From Membranipora membranacea (taxonomy: Eukaryota > Bryozoa > Gymnolaemata > Cheilostomatida > Membraniporidae): a stretch of DNA of 64,000 nucleotides. The first letter of the stretch is position 1; the number at the start of each line of letters is the position of its first letter. Location of the stretch: positions 3,782,001 to 3,846,000 of the forward strand of contig OU612075.1 in assembly GCA_914767715.1 (NCBI GenBank). The letters are read 5' to 3'. A model generated the notes under the pieces. That model searched no databases. It saw nothing but the letters and a program-made list of their open reading frames with translations, and was not told where the DNA came from. Position numbers and translations under genes: made by a program. Of the stretch, positions 1 through 11,616 are shown piece after piece.

Positions 1-307
1 GCTTGTCTGCCGTGATCACCTGTAATTGGGTGAAGGTCAACTTGTTGCACCCATCCTCCAAAATAAATTGATTAGTATGACTGATGACAAATGAGTCTGT
101 AGCCAATTCAAAAGCTCTGCATTCATCAAAATTGAACCTAGTTATTATTCTCAGGAGTATTTGCAATGGAAACTTATTGATTTAAAGTTTGAAATTGTTT
201 ACAAAATCATTTTAGGACAATAAATGCATACAGGTTGACGGGCGAATAATAACTAGTCCAAAAAGTGTGAGAAATGGAATGCTGTTATATATAAGGGCAC
301 TAAAAAA
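1..307. other. Unique flank left of the satellite array
   Basis: No gene, RNA or repeat recognised here. The sequence is AT-rich and unlike the monomer until the switch at about position 308, where it enters the monomer at the CGCCAATTCTTG segment with no transition zone. The edge is sharp, unlike the decayed edge at the other end of the array. Confidence 0.6.
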
Positions 308-1004
308 TCGCCAATTCTTGTCCGATCATCCCGATATTTGCGCCATTGGACTCGCAGCGAAAAGCTGAGTCTGAATAAGTGTTTCAGTTTGAAATTTGAA
401 AGTTTTTTCAAAATGCGCATTTTTTTCACCAAGATGCTCAACTCAGTGAGATAAACACTTTCGTCCGTTTTAGCGACGTTTTTGCCTATAACTTCGCCAA
501 TTTTTGTCCGATCATACCGATATTTGCGCCATTGGACTCGCAGCGAAAAGCTGAGTCTGAATAAGTGTTTCAGTTTGAAATTTGAAAGTTTTTTCAAAAT
601 GCGCATTTTTTTCACCAAGATGCTCAACTCAGTGAGATAAACACTTTCGTCCGTTTTAGCGACGTTTTTCGCTATAAATTCGCCAATTCTTGTCCGATCG
701 TCCCGATATTTGCGCCATTAGACTCGCAGCGAAAAGCTGAGTCTGAATAAGTGTTTCAGTTTGAAATTTGAAAGTTTTTTCAAAATGCGCATTTTTTTCA
801 CCAAGATGCTCAACTCAGTGAGATAAACACTTTCGCGCGATTTAGCGACGTTTTTGCCTATAACTTCGCCAATTTTTGTCCGATCATCCCGATATTTGCG
901 CCATTGGACTCGCAGCGAAAAGCTGAGTCTGAATAAGTGTTTCAGTTTGAAATTTGAAAGTTTTTTCAAAATGCGCATTTTTTTCACCAAGATGCTCAAC
1001 TCAG

Positions 1005-1030
1005 TGAGATAAACACTGAATAAGTGTTTC
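1005..1030. repeat. Truncated satellite monomer (99-bp deletion junction)
   Basis: The monomer end AAACACT is joined directly to GAATAAGTGTTTCAG of the next unit, leaving an 87-bp monomer. The two sides share CT at the joint, consistent with microhomology-mediated deletion or slippage. This junction is seen once in the window, so it probably postdates the 4,779-bp amplification or lies outside the amplified unit. Confidence 0.8.
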
Positions 1031-4000
1031 AGTTTGAAATTTGAAAGTTTTTTCAAAATGCGCATTTTTTTCACCAAGATGCTCAACTCAGTGAGATAAA
1101 CACTTTCGCGCGATTTAGCGACGTTTTTGCCTATAACTTCGCCAATTTTTGTCCGATCGTCCCGATATTTGCGCCATTGGACTCGCAGCGAAAAGCTGAG
1201 TCTGAATAAGTGTTTCAGTTTGAAATTTGAAAGTTTTTTCAAAATGCGCATTTTTTTCACCAAGATGCTCAACTCAGTGAGATAAACACTTTCGTCCGTT
1301 TTAGCGACGTTTTTGCCTATAACTTCGCCAATTTTTGTCCGATCATACCGATATTTGCGCCATTGGACTCGCAGCGAAAAGCTGAGTCTGAATAAGTGTT
1401 TCAGTTTGAAATTTGAAAGTTTTTTCAAAATGCGCATTTTTTTCACCAAGATGCTCAACTCAGTGAGATAAACACTTTCGTCCGTTTTAGCGACGTTTTT
1501 CGCTATAACTTCGCCAATTCTTGTCCGATCGTCCCGATATTTGCGCCATTAGACTCGCAGCGAAAAGCTGAGTCTGAATAAGTGTTTCAGTTTGAAATTT
1601 GAAAGTTTTTTCAAAATGCGCATTTTTTTCACCAAGATGCTCAACTCAGTGAGATAAACACTTTCGCGCGATTTAGCGACGTTTTTGCCTATAACTTCGC
1701 CAATTTTTGTCCGATCATCCCGATATTTGCGCCATTGGACTCGCAGCGAAAAGCTGAGTCTGAATAAGTGTTTCAGTTTGAAATTTGAAAGTTTTTTCAA
1801 AATGCGCATTTTTTTCACCAAGATGCTCAACTCAGTGAGATAAACACTTTCGTCCGTTTTAGCGACGTTTTTCGCTATAACTTCGCGTCTGAATAAGTGT
1901 TTCAGTTTGAAATTTGAAAGTTTTTTCAAAATGCGCATTTTTTTCACCAAGATGCTCAACTCAGTGAGATAAACACTTTCGCGCGATTTAGCGACGTTTT
2001 TGCCTATAACTTCGCCAATTTTTGTCCGATCATCCCGATATTTGCGCCATTGGACTCGCAGCGAAAAGCTGAGTCTGAATAAGTGTTTCAGTTTGAAATT
2101 TGAAAGTTTTTTCAAAATGCGCATTTTTTTCACCAAGATGCTCAACTCAGTGAGATAAACACTTTCGTCCGTTTTAGCGACGTTTTTGCCTATAACTTCG
2201 CCAATTTTTGTCCGATCATCCCGATATTTGCGCCATTGGACTCGCAGCGAAAAGCTGAGTCTGAATAAGTGTTTCAGTTTGAAATTTGAAAGTTTTTTCA
2301 AAATGCGCATTTTTTTCACCAAGATGCTCAACTCAGTGAGATAAACACTTTCGTCCGTTTTAGCGACGTTTTTCGCTATAACTTCGCCAATTCTTGTCCG
2401 ATCGTCCCGATATTTGCGCCATTAGACTCGCAGCGAAAAGCTGAGTCTGAATAAGTGTTTCAGTTTGAAATTTGAAAGTTTTTTCAAAATGCGCATTTTT
2501 TTCACCAAGATGCTCAACTCAGTGAGATAAACACTTTCGCGCGATTTAGCGACGTTTTTGCCTATAACTTCGCCAATTTTTGTCCGATCGTCCCGATATT
2601 TGCGCCATTGGACTCGCAGCGAAAAGCTGAGTCTGAATAAGTGTTTCAGTTTGAAATTTGAAAGTTTTTTCAAAATGCGCATTTTTTTCACCAAGATGCT
2701 CAACTCAGTGAGATAAACACTTTCGTCCGTTTTAGCGACGTTTTTCGCTATAACTTCGCCAATTCTTGTCCGATCGTCCCGATATTTGCGCCATTAGACT
2801 CGCAGCGAAAAGCTGAGTCTGAATAAGTGTTTCAGTTTGAAATTTGAAAGTTTTTTCAAAATGCGCATTTTTTTCACCAAGATGCTCAACTCAGTGAGAT
2901 AAACACTTTCGCGCGATTTAGCGACGTTTTTGCCTATAACTTCGCCAATTTTTGTCCGATCATCCCGATATTTGCGCCATTGGACTCGCAGCGAAAAGCT
3001 GAGTCTGAATAAGTGTTTCAGTTTGAAATTTGAAAGTTTTTTCAAAATGCGCATTTTTTTCACCAAGATGCTCAACTCAGTGAGATAAACACTTTCGTCC
3101 GTTTTAGCGACGTTTTTGCCTATAACTTCGCCAATTTTTGTCCGATCATACCGATATTTGCGCCATTGGACTCGCAGCGAAAAGCTGAGTCTGAATAAGT
3201 GTTTCAGTTTGAAATTTGAAAGTTTTTTCAAAATGCGCATTTTTTTCACCAAGATGCTCAACTCAGTGAGATAAACACTTTCGCGCGATTTAGCGACGTT
3301 TTTGCCTATAACTTCGCCAATTTTTGTCCGATCATCCCGATATTTGCGCCATTGGACTCGCAGCGAAAAGCTGAGTCTGAATAAGTGTTTCAGTTTGAAA
3401 TTTGAAAGTTTTTTCAAAATGCGCATTTTTTTCACCAAGATGCTCAACTCAGTGAGATAAACACTTTCGTCCGTTTTAGCGACGTTTTTCGCTATAACTT
3501 CGCCAATTCTTGTCCGATCGTCCCGATATTTGCGCCATTAGACTCGCAGCGAAAAGCTGAGTCTGAATAAGTGTTTCAGTTTGAAATTTGAAAGTTTTTT
3601 CAAAATGCGCATTTTTTTCACCAAGATGCTCAACTCAGTGAGATAAACACTTTCGCGCGATTTAGCGACGTTTTTGCCTATAACTTCGCCAATTTTTGTC
3701 CGATCATCCCGATATTTGCGCCATTGGACTCGCAGCGAAAAGCTGAGTCTGAATAAGTGTTTCAGTTTGAAATTTGAAAGTTTTTTCAAAATGCGCATTT
3801 TTTTCACCAAGATGCTCAACTCAGTGAGATAAACACTTTCGTCCGTTTTAGCGACGTTTTTCGCTATAACTTCGCCAATTCTTGTCCGATCGTCCCGATA
3901 TTTGCGCCATTAGACTCGCAGCGAAAAGCTGAGTCTGAATAAGTGTTTCAGTTTGAAATTTGAAAGTTTTTTCAAAATGCGCATTTTTTTCACCAAGATG

Positions 4001-6337
4001 CTCAACTCAGTGAGATAAACACTTTCGCGCGATTTAGCGACGTTTTTGCCTATAACTTCGCCAATTTTTGTCCGATCATCCCGATATTTGCGCCATTGGA
4101 CTCGCAGCGAAAAGCTGAGTCTGAATAAGTGTTTCAGTTTGAAATTTGAAAGTTTTTTCAAAATGCGCATTTTTTTCACCAAGATGCTCAACTCAGTGAG
4201 ATAAACACTTTCGTCCGTTTTAGCGACGTTTTTGCCTATAACTTCGCCAATTTTTGTCCGATCATACCGATATTTGCGCCATTGGACTCGCAGCGAAAAG
4301 CTGAGTCTGAATAAGTGTTTCAGTTTGAAATTTGAAAGTTTTTTCAAAATGCGCATTTTTTTCACCAAGATGCTCAACTCAGTGAGATAAACACTTTCGT
4401 CCGTTTTAGCGACGTTTTTCGCTATAAATTCGCCAATTCTTGTCCGATCGTCCCGATATTTGCGCCATTAGACTCGCAGCGAAAAGCTGAGTCTGAATAA
4501 GTGTTTCAGTTTGAAATTTGAAAGTTTTTTCAAAATGCGCATTTTTTTCACCAAGATGCTCAACTCAGTGAGATAAACACTTTCGCGCGATTTAGCGACG
4601 TTTTTGCCTATAACTTCGCCAATTTTTGTCCGATCATCCCGATATTTGCGCCATTGGACTCGCAGCGAAAAGCTGAGTCTGAATAAGTGTTTCAGTTTGA
4701 AATTTGAAAGTTTTTTCAAAATGCGCATTTTTTTCACCAAGATGCTCAACTCAGTGAGATAAACACTTTCGTCCGTTTTAGCGACGTTTTTCGCTATAAC
4801 TTCGCCAATTCTTGTCCGATCGTCCCGATATTTGCGCCATTAGACTCGCAGCGAAAAGCTGAGTCTGAATAAGTGTTTCAGTTTGAAATTTGAAAGTTTT
4901 TTCAAAATGCGCATTTTTTTCACCAAGATGCTCAACTCAGTGAGATAAACACTTTCGCGCGATTTAGCGACGTTTTTGCCTATAACTTCGCCAATTTTTG
5001 TCCGATCATCCCGATATTTGCGCCATTGGACTCGCAGCGAAAAGCTGAGTCTGAATAAGTGTTTCAGTTTGAAATTTGAAAGTTTTTTCAAAATGCGCAT
5101 TTTTTTCACCAAGATGCTCAACTCAGTGAGATAAACACTTTCGTCCGTTTTAGCGACGTTTTTGCCTATAACTTCGCCAATTTTTGTCCGATCATCCCGA
5201 TATTTGCGCCATTGGACTCGCAGCGAAAAGCTGAGTCTGAATAAGTGTTTCAGTTTGAAATTTGAAAGTTTTTTCAAAATGCGCATTTTTTTCACCAAGA
5301 TGCTCAACTCAGTGAGATAAACACTTTCGTCCGTTTTAGCGACGTTTTTCGCTATAACTTCGCCAATTCTTGTCCGATCGTCCCGATATTTGCGCCATTA
5401 GACTCGCAGCGAAAAGCTGAGTCTGAATAAGTGTTTCAGTTTGAAATTTGAAAGTTTTTTCAAAATGCGCATTTTTTTCACCAAGATGCTCAACTCAGTG
5501 AGATAAACACTTTCGCGCGATTTAGCGACGTTTTTGCCTATAACTTCGCCAATTTTTGTCCGATCATCCCGATATCTGCGCCATTGGACTCGCAGCGAAA
5601 AGCTGAGTCTGAATAAGTGTTTCAGTTTGAAATTTGAAAGTTTTTTCAAAATGCGCATTTTTTTCACCAAGATGCTCAACTCAGTGAGATAAACACTTTC
5701 GTCCGTTTTAGCGACGTTTTTCGCTATAACTTCGCCAATTCTTGTCCGATCGTCCCGATATTTGCGCCATTAGACTCGCAGCGAAAAGCTGAGTCTGAAT
5801 AAGTGTTTCAGTTTGAAATTTGAAAGTTTTTTCAAAATGCGCATTTTTTTCACCAAGATGCTCAACTCAGTGAGATAAACACTTTCGCGCGATTTAGCGA
5901 CGTTTTTGCCTATAACTTCGCCAATTTTTGTCCGATCATCCCGATATTTGCGCCATTGGACTCGCAGCGAAAAGCTGAGTCTGAATAAGTGTTTCAGTTT
6001 GAAATTTGAAAGTTTTTTCAAAATGCGCATTTTTTTCACCAAGATGCTCAACTCAGTGAGATAAACACTTTCGTCCGTTTTAGCGACGTTTTTGCCTATA
6101 ACTTCGCCAATTTTTGTCCGATCATACCGATATTTGCGCCATTGGACTCGCAGCGAAAAGCTGAGTCTGAATAAGTGTTTCAGTTTGAAATTTGAAAGTT
6201 TTTTCAAAATGCGCATTTTTTTCACCAAGATGCTCAACTCAGTGAGATAAACACTTTCGTCCGTTTTAGCGACGTTTTTCGCTATAACTTCGCCAATTCT
6301 TGTCCGATCGTCCCGATATTTGCGCCATTAGACTCGC
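1030..6337. repeat. Higher-order satellite unit, period 4,779 bp, copy 1
   Basis: The pattern of monomer types, including the truncated 129-bp monomer whose junction lies at 1881-1890, recurs at an offset of exactly 4,779 bp (junction at 6660). Spacings between stop-bearing monomers after 1549 (873, 372, 744, 372, 558 bp) are reproduced after 6328. The match can be followed to the assembly gap at 11117. Scattered single-base differences separate the copies, for example a TTCAATTTG variant at about 6681 in the second copy only. Confidence 0.85.
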
Positions 6338-9300
6338 AGCGAAAAGCTGAGTCTGAATAAGTGTTTCAGTTTGAAATTTGAAAGTTTTTTCAAAATGCGC
6401 ATTTTTTTCACCAAGATGCTCAACTCAGTGAGATAAACACTTTCGCGCGATTTAGCGACGTTTTTGCCTATAACTTCGCCAATTTTTGTCCGATCATCCC
6501 GATATTTGCGCCATTGGACTCGCAGCGAAAAGCTGAGTCTGAATAAGTGTTTCAGTTTGAAATTTGAAAGTTTTTTCAAAATGCGCATTTTTTTCACCAA
6601 GATGCTCAACTCAGTGAGATAAACACTTTCGTCCGTTTTAGCGACGTTTTTCGCTATAACTTCGCGTCTGAATAAGTGTTTCAATTTGAAATTTGAAAGT
6701 TTTTTCAAAATGCGCATTTTTTTCACCAAGATGCTCAACTCAGTGAGATAAACACTTTCGCGCGATTTAGCGACGTTTTTGCCTATAACTTCGCCAATTT
6801 TTGTCCGATCATCCCGATATTTGCGCCATTGGACTCGCAGCGAAAAGCTGAGTCTGAATAAGTGTTTCAGTTTGAAATTTGAAAGTTTTTTCAAAATGCG
6901 CATTTTTTTCACCAAGATGCTCAACTCAGTGAGATAAACACTTTCGTCCGTTTTAGCGACGTTTTTGCCTATAACTTCGCCAATTTTTGTCCGATCATCC
7001 CGATATTTGCGCCATTGGACTCGCAGCGAAAAGCTGAGTCTGAATAAGTGTTTCAGTTTGAAATTTGAAAGTTTTTTCAAAATGCGCATTTTTTTCACCA
7101 AGATGCTCAACTCAGTGAGATAAACACTTTCGTCCGTTTTAGCGACGTTTTTGGCTATAACTTCGCCAATTCTTGTCCGATCGTCCCGATATTTGCGCCA
7201 TTAGACTCGCAGCGAAAAGCTGAGTCTGAATAAGTGTTTCAGTTTGAAATTTGAAAGTTTTTTCAAAATGCGCATTTTTTTCACCAAGATGCTCAACTCA
7301 GTGAGATAAACACTTTCGCGCGATTTAGCGACGTTTTTGCCTATAACTTCGCCAATTTTTGTCCGATCATCCCGATATTTGCGCCATTGGACTCGCAGCG
7401 AAAAGCTGAGTCTGAATAAGTGTTTCAGTTTGAAATTTGAAAGTTTTTTCAAAATGCGCATTTTTTTCACCAAGATGCTCAACTCAGTGAGATAAACACT
7501 TTCGTCCGTTTTAGCGACGTTTTTCGCTATAACTTCGCCAATTCTTGTCCGATCGTCCCGATATTTGCGCCATTAGACTCGCAGCGAAAAGCTGAGTCTG
7601 AATAAGTGTTTCAGTTTGAAATTTGAAAGTTTTTTCAAAATGCGCATTTTTTTCACCAAGATGCTCAACTCAGTGAGATAAACACTTTCGCGCGATTTAG
7701 CGACGTTTTTGCCTATAACTTCGCCAATTTTTGTCCGATCATCCCGATATTTGCGCCATTGGACTCGCAGCGAAAAGCTGAGTCTGAATAAGTGTTTCAG
7801 TTTGAAATTTGAAAGTTTTTTCAAAATGCGCATTTTTTTCACCAAGATGCTCAACTCAGTGAGATAAACACTTTCGTCCGTTTTAGCGACGTTTTTGCCT
7901 ATAACTTCGCCAATTTTTGTCCGATCATACCGATATTTGCGCCATTGGACTCGCAGCGAAAAGCTGAGTCTGAATAAGTGTTTCAGTTTGAAATTTGAAA
8001 GTTTTTTCAAAATGCGCATTTTTTTCACCAAGATGCTCAACTCAGTGAGATAAACACTTTCGCGCGATTTAGCGACGTTTTTGCCTATAACTTCGCCAAT
8101 TTTTGTCCGATCATCCCGATATTTGCGCCATTGGACTCGCAGCGAAAAGCTGAGTCTGAATAAGTGTTTCAGTTTGAAATTTGAAAGTTTTTTCAAAATG
8201 CGCATTTTTTTCACCAAGATGCTCAACTCAGTGAGATAAACACTTTCGTCCGTTTTAGCGATGTTTTTCGCTATAACTTCGCCAATTCTTGCCCGATCGT
8301 CCCGATATTTGCGCCATTAGACTCGCAGCGAAAAGCTGAGTCTGAATAAGTGTTTCAGTTTGAAATTTGAAAGTTTTTTCAAAATGCGCATTTTTTTCAC
8401 CAAGATGCTCAACTCAGTGAGATAAACACTTTCGCGCGATTTAGCGACGTTTTTGCCTATAACTTCGCCAATTTTTGTCCGATCATCCCGATATTTGCGC
8501 CATTGGACTCGCAGCGAAAAGCTGAGTCTGAATAAGTGTTTCAGTTTGAAATTTGAAAGTTTTTTCAAAATGCGCATTTTTTTCACCAAGATGCTCAACT
8601 CAGTGAGATAAACACTTTCGTCCGTTTTAGCGACGTTTTTCGCTATAACTTCGCCAATTCTTGTCCGATCGTCCCGATATTTGCGCCATTAGACTCGCAG
8701 CGAAAAGCTGAGTCTGAATAAGTGTTTCAGTTTGAAATTTGAAAGTTTTTTCAAAATGCGCATTTTTTTCACCAAGATGCTCAACTCAGTGAGATAAACA
8801 CTTTCGCGCGATTTAGCGACGTTTTTGCCTATAACTTCGCCAATTTTTGTCCGATCATCCCGATATTTGCGCCATTGGACTCGCAGCGAAAAGCTGAGTC
8901 TGAATAAGTGTTTCAGTTTGAAATTTGAAAGTTTTTTCAAAATGCGCATTTTTTTCACCAAGATGCTCAACTCAGTGAGATAAACACTTTCGTCCGTTTT
9001 AGCGACGTTTTTGGCTATAACTTCGCCAATTTTTGTCCGATCATACCGATATTTGCGCCATTGGACTCGCAGCGAAAAGCTGAGTCTGAATAAGTGTTTC
9101 AGTTTGAAATTTGAAAGTTTTTTCAAAATGCGCATTTTTTTCACCAAGATGCTCAACTCAGTGAGATAAACACTTTCGTCCGTTTTAGCGACGTTTTTCG
9201 CTATAACTTCGCCAATTCTTGTCCGATCGTCCCGATATTTGCGCCATTAGACTCGCAGCGAAAAGCTGAGTCTGAATAAGTGTTTCAGTTTGAAATTTGA

Positions 9301-11116
9301 AAGTTTTTTCAAAATGCGCATTTTTTTCACCAAGATGCTCAACTCAGTGAGATAAACACTTTCGCGCGATTTAGCGACGTTTTTGCCTATAACTTCGCCA
9401 ATTTTTGTCCGATCATCCCGATATTTGCGCCATTGGACTCGCAGCGAAAAGCTGAGTCTGAATAAGTGTTTCAGTTTGAAATTTGAAAGTTTTTTCAAAA
9501 TGCGCATTTTTTTCACCAAGATGCTCAACTCAGTGAGATAAACACTTTCGTCCGTTTTAGCGACGTTTTTCGCTATAACTTCGCCAATTCTTGTCCGATC
9601 GTCCCGATATTTGCGCCATTAGACTCGCAGCGAAAAGCTGAGTCTGAATAAGTGTTTCAGTTTGAAATTTGAAAGTTTTTTCAAAATGCGCATTTTTTTC
9701 ACCAAGATGCTCAACTCAGTGAGATAAACACTTTCGAGCGATTTAGCGACGTTTTTGCCTATAACTTCGCCAATTTTTGTCCGATCATCCCGATATTTGC
9801 GCCATTAGACTCGCAGCGAAAAGCTGAGTCTGAATAAGTGTTTCAGTTTGAAATTTGAAAGTTTTTTCAAAATGCGCATTTTTTTCACCAAGATGCTCAA
9901 CTCAGTGAGATAAACACTTTCGTCCGTTTTAGCGACGTTTTTGCCTATAACTTCGCCAATTTTTGTCCGATCATCCCGATATTTGCGCCATTGGACTCGC
10001 AGCGAAAAGCTGAGTCTGAATAAGTGTTTCAGTTTGAAATTTGAAAGTTTTTTCAAAATGCGCATTTTTTTCACCAAGATGCTCAACTCAGTGAGATAAA
10101 CACTTTCGTCCGTTTTAGCGACGTTTTTCGCTATAACTTCGCCAATTCTTGTCCGATCGTCCCGATATTTGCGCCATTAGACTCGCAGCGAAAAGCTGAG
10201 TCTGAATAAGTGTTTCAGTTTGAAATTTGAAAGTTTTTTCAAAATGCGCATTTTTTTCACCAAGATGCTCAACTCAGTGAGATAAACACTTTCGCGCGAT
10301 TTAGCGACGTTTTTGCCTATAACTTCGCCAATTTTTGTCCGATCATCCCGATATTTGCGCCATTGGACTCGCAGCGAAAAGCTGAGTCTGAATAAGTGTT
10401 TCAGTTTGAAATTTGAAAGTTTTTTCAAAATGCGCATTTTTTTCACCAAGATGCTCAACTCAGTGAGATAAACACTTTCGTCCGTTTTAGCGACGTTTTT
10501 CGCTATAACTTCGCCAATTCTTGTCCGATCGTCCCGATATTTGCGCCATTAGACTCGCAGCGAAAAGCTGAGTCTGAATAAGTGTTTCAGTTTGAAATTT
10601 GAAAGTTTTTTCAAAATGCGCATTTTTTTCACCAAGATGCTCAACTCAGTGAGATAAACACTTTCGCGCGATTTAGCGACGTTTTTGCCTATAACTTCGC
10701 CAATTTTTGTCCGATCATCCCGATATTTGCGCCATTGGACTCGCAGCGAAAAGCTGAGTCTGAATAAGTGTTTCAGTTTGAAATTTGAAAGTTTTTTCAA
10801 AATGCGCATTTTTTTCACCAAGATGCTCAACTCAGTGAGATAAACACTTTCGTCCGATTTAGCGACGTTTTTGCCTATAACTTCGCCAATTTTTGTCCGA
10901 TCATACCGATATTTGCGCCATTGGACTCGCAGCGAAAAGCTGAGTCTGAATAAGTGTTTCAGTTTGAAATTTGAAAGTTTTTTCAAAATGCGCATTTTTT
11001 TCACCAAGATGCTCAACTCAGTGAGATAAACACTTTCGTCCGTTTTAGCGACGTTTTTCGCTATAACTTCGCCAATTCTTGTCCGATCGTCCCGATATTT
11101 GCGCCATTAGACTCGC

Positions 11117-11616
11117 NNNNNNNNNNNNNNNNNNNNNNNNNNNNNNNNNNNNNNNNNNNNNNNNNNNNNNNNNNNNNNNNNNNNNNNNNNNNNNNNNNNN
11201 NNNNNNNNNNNNNNNNNNNNNNNNNNNNNNNNNNNNNNNNNNNNNNNNNNNNNNNNNNNNNNNNNNNNNNNNNNNNNNNNNNNNNNNNNNNNNNNNNNNN
11301 NNNNNNNNNNNNNNNNNNNNNNNNNNNNNNNNNNNNNNNNNNNNNNNNNNNNNNNNNNNNNNNNNNNNNNNNNNNNNNNNNNNNNNNNNNNNNNNNNNNN
11401 NNNNNNNNNNNNNNNNNNNNNNNNNNNNNNNNNNNNNNNNNNNNNNNNNNNNNNNNNNNNNNNNNNNNNNNNNNNNNNNNNNNNNNNNNNNNNNNNNNNN
11501 NNNNNNNNNNNNNNNNNNNNNNNNNNNNNNNNNNNNNNNNNNNNNNNNNNNNNNNNNNNNNNNNNNNNNNNNNNNNNNNNNNNNNNNNNNNNNNNNNNNN
11601 NNNNNNNNNNNNNNNN
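11117..11616. other. Assembly gap of 500 N
   Basis: Exactly 500 N within the satellite. A round number normally marks a gap of unknown size, so array length and copy number across this point cannot be trusted. Open frames that span the N run are meaningless. Confidence 0.98.

Larger units (their letters stand above)
308..11116. repeat. 186-bp tandem satellite, array block I
   Basis: Head-to-tail monomers of 186 bp: the landmark GACTCGCAG recurs at 349, 535, 721 and 907, and onward. Two main monomer types alternate as a 372-bp dimer. One has ccattagac followed by the CGCGCGATTTAG box and GCCTATAAC. The other has ccattggac followed by the TCCGTTTTAG box and CGCTATAAC. Trimers with a GATCATACC variant are interspersed. 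A 4,779-bp super-unit (25 full monomers plus one of 129 bp) recurs across the block. Each monomer holds the perfect palindrome AAAATGCGCATTTT. There are no unique spacers, so this is not a CRISPR array. The copy number is a minimum because the block runs into a gap. Confidence 0.97.
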
